DNA of 7,077 bases from Cyclobacteriaceae bacterium (GTDB lineage Bacteria > Bacteroidota > Bacteroidia > Cytophagales > Cyclobacteriaceae): the NCBI GenBank assembly GCA_028279155.1, contig JANQST010000066.1, positions 1 through 7,077 on the forward strand. Reading direction: 5' to 3'. Under the pieces are notes generated by a model. The model was not told the DNA's origin, ran no database searches, and saw only the letters and a program-made list of their open reading frames with translations. Of this stretch, positions 5,699 to 7,077 are shown piece after piece (the stretch's first letter is position 1; each line of letters starts with the position of its first letter). A program made the position numbers and the translations under genes.

Positions 5699-6502
5699 AT
5701 GCCAAGAATCAAGCTTAAGTACATTCTCATATCTGCGATCCTACTGTGGATGTTCATTTCCACGGCGATGGTTATCGAAGAGGGCCTTGAAAATATTCCC
5801 AAAAGAATGGTTTGGGTTCAGAACATCATCTTTGCTATTGGATGGCTGGTTTGGGCATTTTTCACACCCTTCATTTATTCCATTTATAAAAAGTTTTCTA
5901 TCATCGATCGATCCACGCGAGGGTTTCTAATGATTCATCTTGGGTTAAGTATTGCTGTAGCATTTGTTCATTTAATTATCGACGGATTTCTTAAGTATGT
6001 GCTGTGGAATCTATTCGTTGATGAAACTTCTTTTTATGAGACCATCCTTGTTTTACTTCAAGGATTTCATATCGATCTACTCGTATATTGGATTCTTGTT
6101 GGGGCATTTTCATTGGTTGACTGGATAGGACTAAATGAAATGAAGACAGGTAAATCTGAAGGTCAATATCTCGAACGTCTAGCTGTGAAAGCAACGTTGA
6201 AACTTTTAATCATCCAGATTGATGATATCTGTTGGTTCGAGGCATATGGAGATTATGTAAAAGTTTTCACCGATCAAAAATTCTATCTGATTAATGATTC
6301 CATGACGGAGCTGGAGAAAAAATTGGATCCTAAAAAATTCACAAGGATTCACCGCTCTACTATCATTAATGTCGCGGATGTACGGGAAATTGAACCCCAC
6401 ATGAACAAGGAATTTTTCCTTACTATGAAAAATGGTAAGAAGCTAAAAGCCAGTAGAACCTACCAGGAAAATCTTAGAAATTTTATTGATAACTCCATTT
6501 GA
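5699..6502 (+). CDS. Membrane-anchored LytTR transcriptional regulator
   Basis: This 267-residue protein combines four predicted transmembrane helices (about 8-25, 38-62, 76-100, 117-142) with a cytosolic C-terminal LytTR DNA-binding domain (about 160-266). The LytTR part has the typical W-F-E-A-Y-G-D-Y-V-K-V opening at 179-189, a middle F-T-R-I-H-R-S-T-I-I-N-V at 214-225, and the end strand G-K-K-L-K-A-S-R-T-Y. There is no response-regulator receiver domain and no histidine kinase beside it, so it looks like a one-component regulator that senses through its membrane part. The four-helix region resembles the sensor part of LytS/YehU-like kinases of this phylum, but that is by pattern only. 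LytTR proteins bind imperfect direct repeats and often control secreted products. Here both neighbours encode secreted proteins, making them plausible targets, along with its own gene. A promoter-like box lies 37 bases upstream of the ATG; there is no Shine-Dalgarno sequence. Confidence 0.9.
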   Translation: MPRIKLKYILISAILLWMFISTAMVIEEGLENIPKRMVWVQNIIFAIGWLVWAFFTPFIYSIYKKFSIIDRSTRGFLMIHLGLSIAVAFVHLIIDGFLKYVLWNLFVDETSFYETILVLLQGFHIDLLVYWILVGAFSLVDWIGLNEMKTGKSEGQYLERLAVKATLKLLIIQIDDICWFEAYGDYVKVFTDQKFYLINDSMTELEKKLDPKKFTRIHRSTIINVADVREIEPHMNKEFFLTMKNGKKLKASRTYQENLRNFIDNSI

Positions 6503-6633
6503 ACTTAAACGGTCTACCCATCATTTCTTTCGGATGAACTTTTAGCCACTTCGCTTAATAGATTCTTTAAAAGTGATCTTTCTGCTATCACGTATAGGTT
6601 TCCAAGTCTTTGAAAACCTAAAATGAAATACAT
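6503..6633. other. Intergenic region between LytTR gene and last gene
   Basis: This 131-base gap contains an AT-rich 7-bp inverted repeat (ACTTTTA 6538-6544, TAAAAGT 6568-6574) with no T-tract, a weak terminator candidate. It also holds a stronger inverted repeat at 6595-6620 next to the following gene. TAGGTTTC at 6595-6602 is one mismatch from TAnnTTTG and overlaps the left arm of that repeat. A 4-codon frame starting at 6623 overlaps the next ATG and is probably chance. Confidence 0.4.
6595..6620. promoter_or_regulatory. Inverted repeat just upstream of the last gene
   Basis: The arms TAGGTTT (6595-6601) and AAACCTA (6614-6620) are perfect complements. Inside them, after one C-A mismatch, CAA and TTG pair around a four-base loop, so the whole 26 bases fold symmetrically. 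The repeat ends 13 bases before the ATG at 6634 and has no T-tract after it. That fits an operator or a leader hairpin affecting translation better than a terminator. Confidence 0.45.
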
Positions 6634-7077
6634 ATGAAACTCTCAATTCTTTTACTTTCAGTCCTATGCGTCTGGAATTCCTACGGACAAAAAAAGCAAT
6701 CGAACGAATGGCAAATTAAAACTGCAGTTTTAGCTGCGCCGGAAAAATTTCGGGACCAGGCCATGGTCTATGGTTATGATACAGAAGGAAAGCTCACTGT
6801 TTTAAGAAAAGGAACCAACCATTACATCTGCTTGGCAGATAATCCGAACCAGGATGGGTTTCAGGCTGCAGCATACCACAAAGATTTGGATCCATTCATG
6901 GAAAGGGGGCGGGAATTGAAAGCAGCTGGTAAAAGCTTCCAGGAACGATTCGATATCCGAGAAGAGGAAGTAAAATCAGGGAAATTAAAAATGCCTGATA
7001 AAACCACACTTTTTGTGCTTCATGGAAGTATCAATGAAGAAACAAACGAGGTGGAAGATCAGTACCTGCGCTATGTA
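6634..7077 (+). CDS. Secreted protein of unknown function, 3'-truncated
   Basis: The frame runs open from ATG 6634 to the right edge (148 codons), so the C-terminus is missing. Residues 1-19 form a signal peptide (K2, Leu-rich core, S-Y-G-Q end), giving an exported, probably periplasmic product. The mature part has the segments A-V-L-A-A-P, V-Y-G-Y-D, L-R-K-G-T-N, I-C-L-A-D, A-Y-H-K-D-L-D-P-F-M and R-G-R-E-L. I recall similar patterns in uncharacterised secreted proteins of Bacteroidota and Acidobacteria, with no assigned function. It has no lipobox or catalytic motif that I can name. A single Cys (I-C-L-A-D) remains after signal removal in the visible part. It starts 131 bases after the LytTR gene, with an inverted repeat between, so it may be a separate unit controlled by that regulator. 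Confidence 0.8.
   Translation, partial: MKLSILLLSVLCVWNSYGQKKQSNEWQIKTAVLAAPEKFRDQAMVYGYDTEGKLTVLRKGTNHYICLADNPNQDGFQAAAYHKDLDPFMERGRELKAAGKSFQERFDIREEEVKSGKLKMPDKTTLFVLHGSINEETNEVEDQYLRYV

Noticed and set aside
6623..6637. Four-codon frame overlapping the last gene's ATG
   Set aside because: It is very short and its stop falls within the next ATG by simple base overlap. There is no sign of selection.

Overview
The window looks like chromosomal DNA of a marine-type Bacteroidota bacterium (Cytophagales or a relative). The basis is a DAHP synthase fused to a C-terminal AroQ chorismate mutase directly behind an aminotransferase, the lack of Shine-Dalgarno sequences before most starts, one perfect TAnnTTTG -7 promoter box, signal peptides ending in AQ/GQ, and a membrane-anchored LytTR regulator. 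Composition is AT-leaning, roughly 40% GC by eye (not computed). All seven supported genes lie on the + strand. The first and last are cut by the window edges. I see no RNA gene, CRISPR array, insertion sequence or integrase.

Positions 1-1756 hold the end of an aromatic amino acid cluster. A PLP-dependent class I/II aminotransferase (5' end missing) is followed 5 bases later by the bifunctional DAHP synthase/chorismate mutase. Together they cover entry into the shikimate pathway, the branch to prephenate and a transamination step. No prephenate dehydrogenase follows.

Positions 1829-3665 hold two unrelated single genes: a VIT1/CCC1-type Fe/Mn transporter with an unusual histidine-rich N-terminus and a well preserved cytosolic metal-binding domain, and a trans-prenyl diphosphate synthase whose motifs suggest a C20-type (GGPP) product.

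Positions 3823-7077 are the least understood part: a secreted 572-residue protein built from four copies of a roughly 110-residue unit that I cannot assign to a named family, then a four-helix membrane LytTR transcription factor, then the start of a second secreted protein of unknown function. The gaps here carry a hairpin with a competing partner arm (5557-5636), a promoter-like box (5654-5661), a strong inverted repeat just before the last gene (6595-6620) and an 8-base direct repeat spaced one helical turn apart (3792-3810). A local regulatory link between the LytTR protein and the two secreted proteins is possible but is inferred only from position. The repeat protein is the best candidate for something undescribed.
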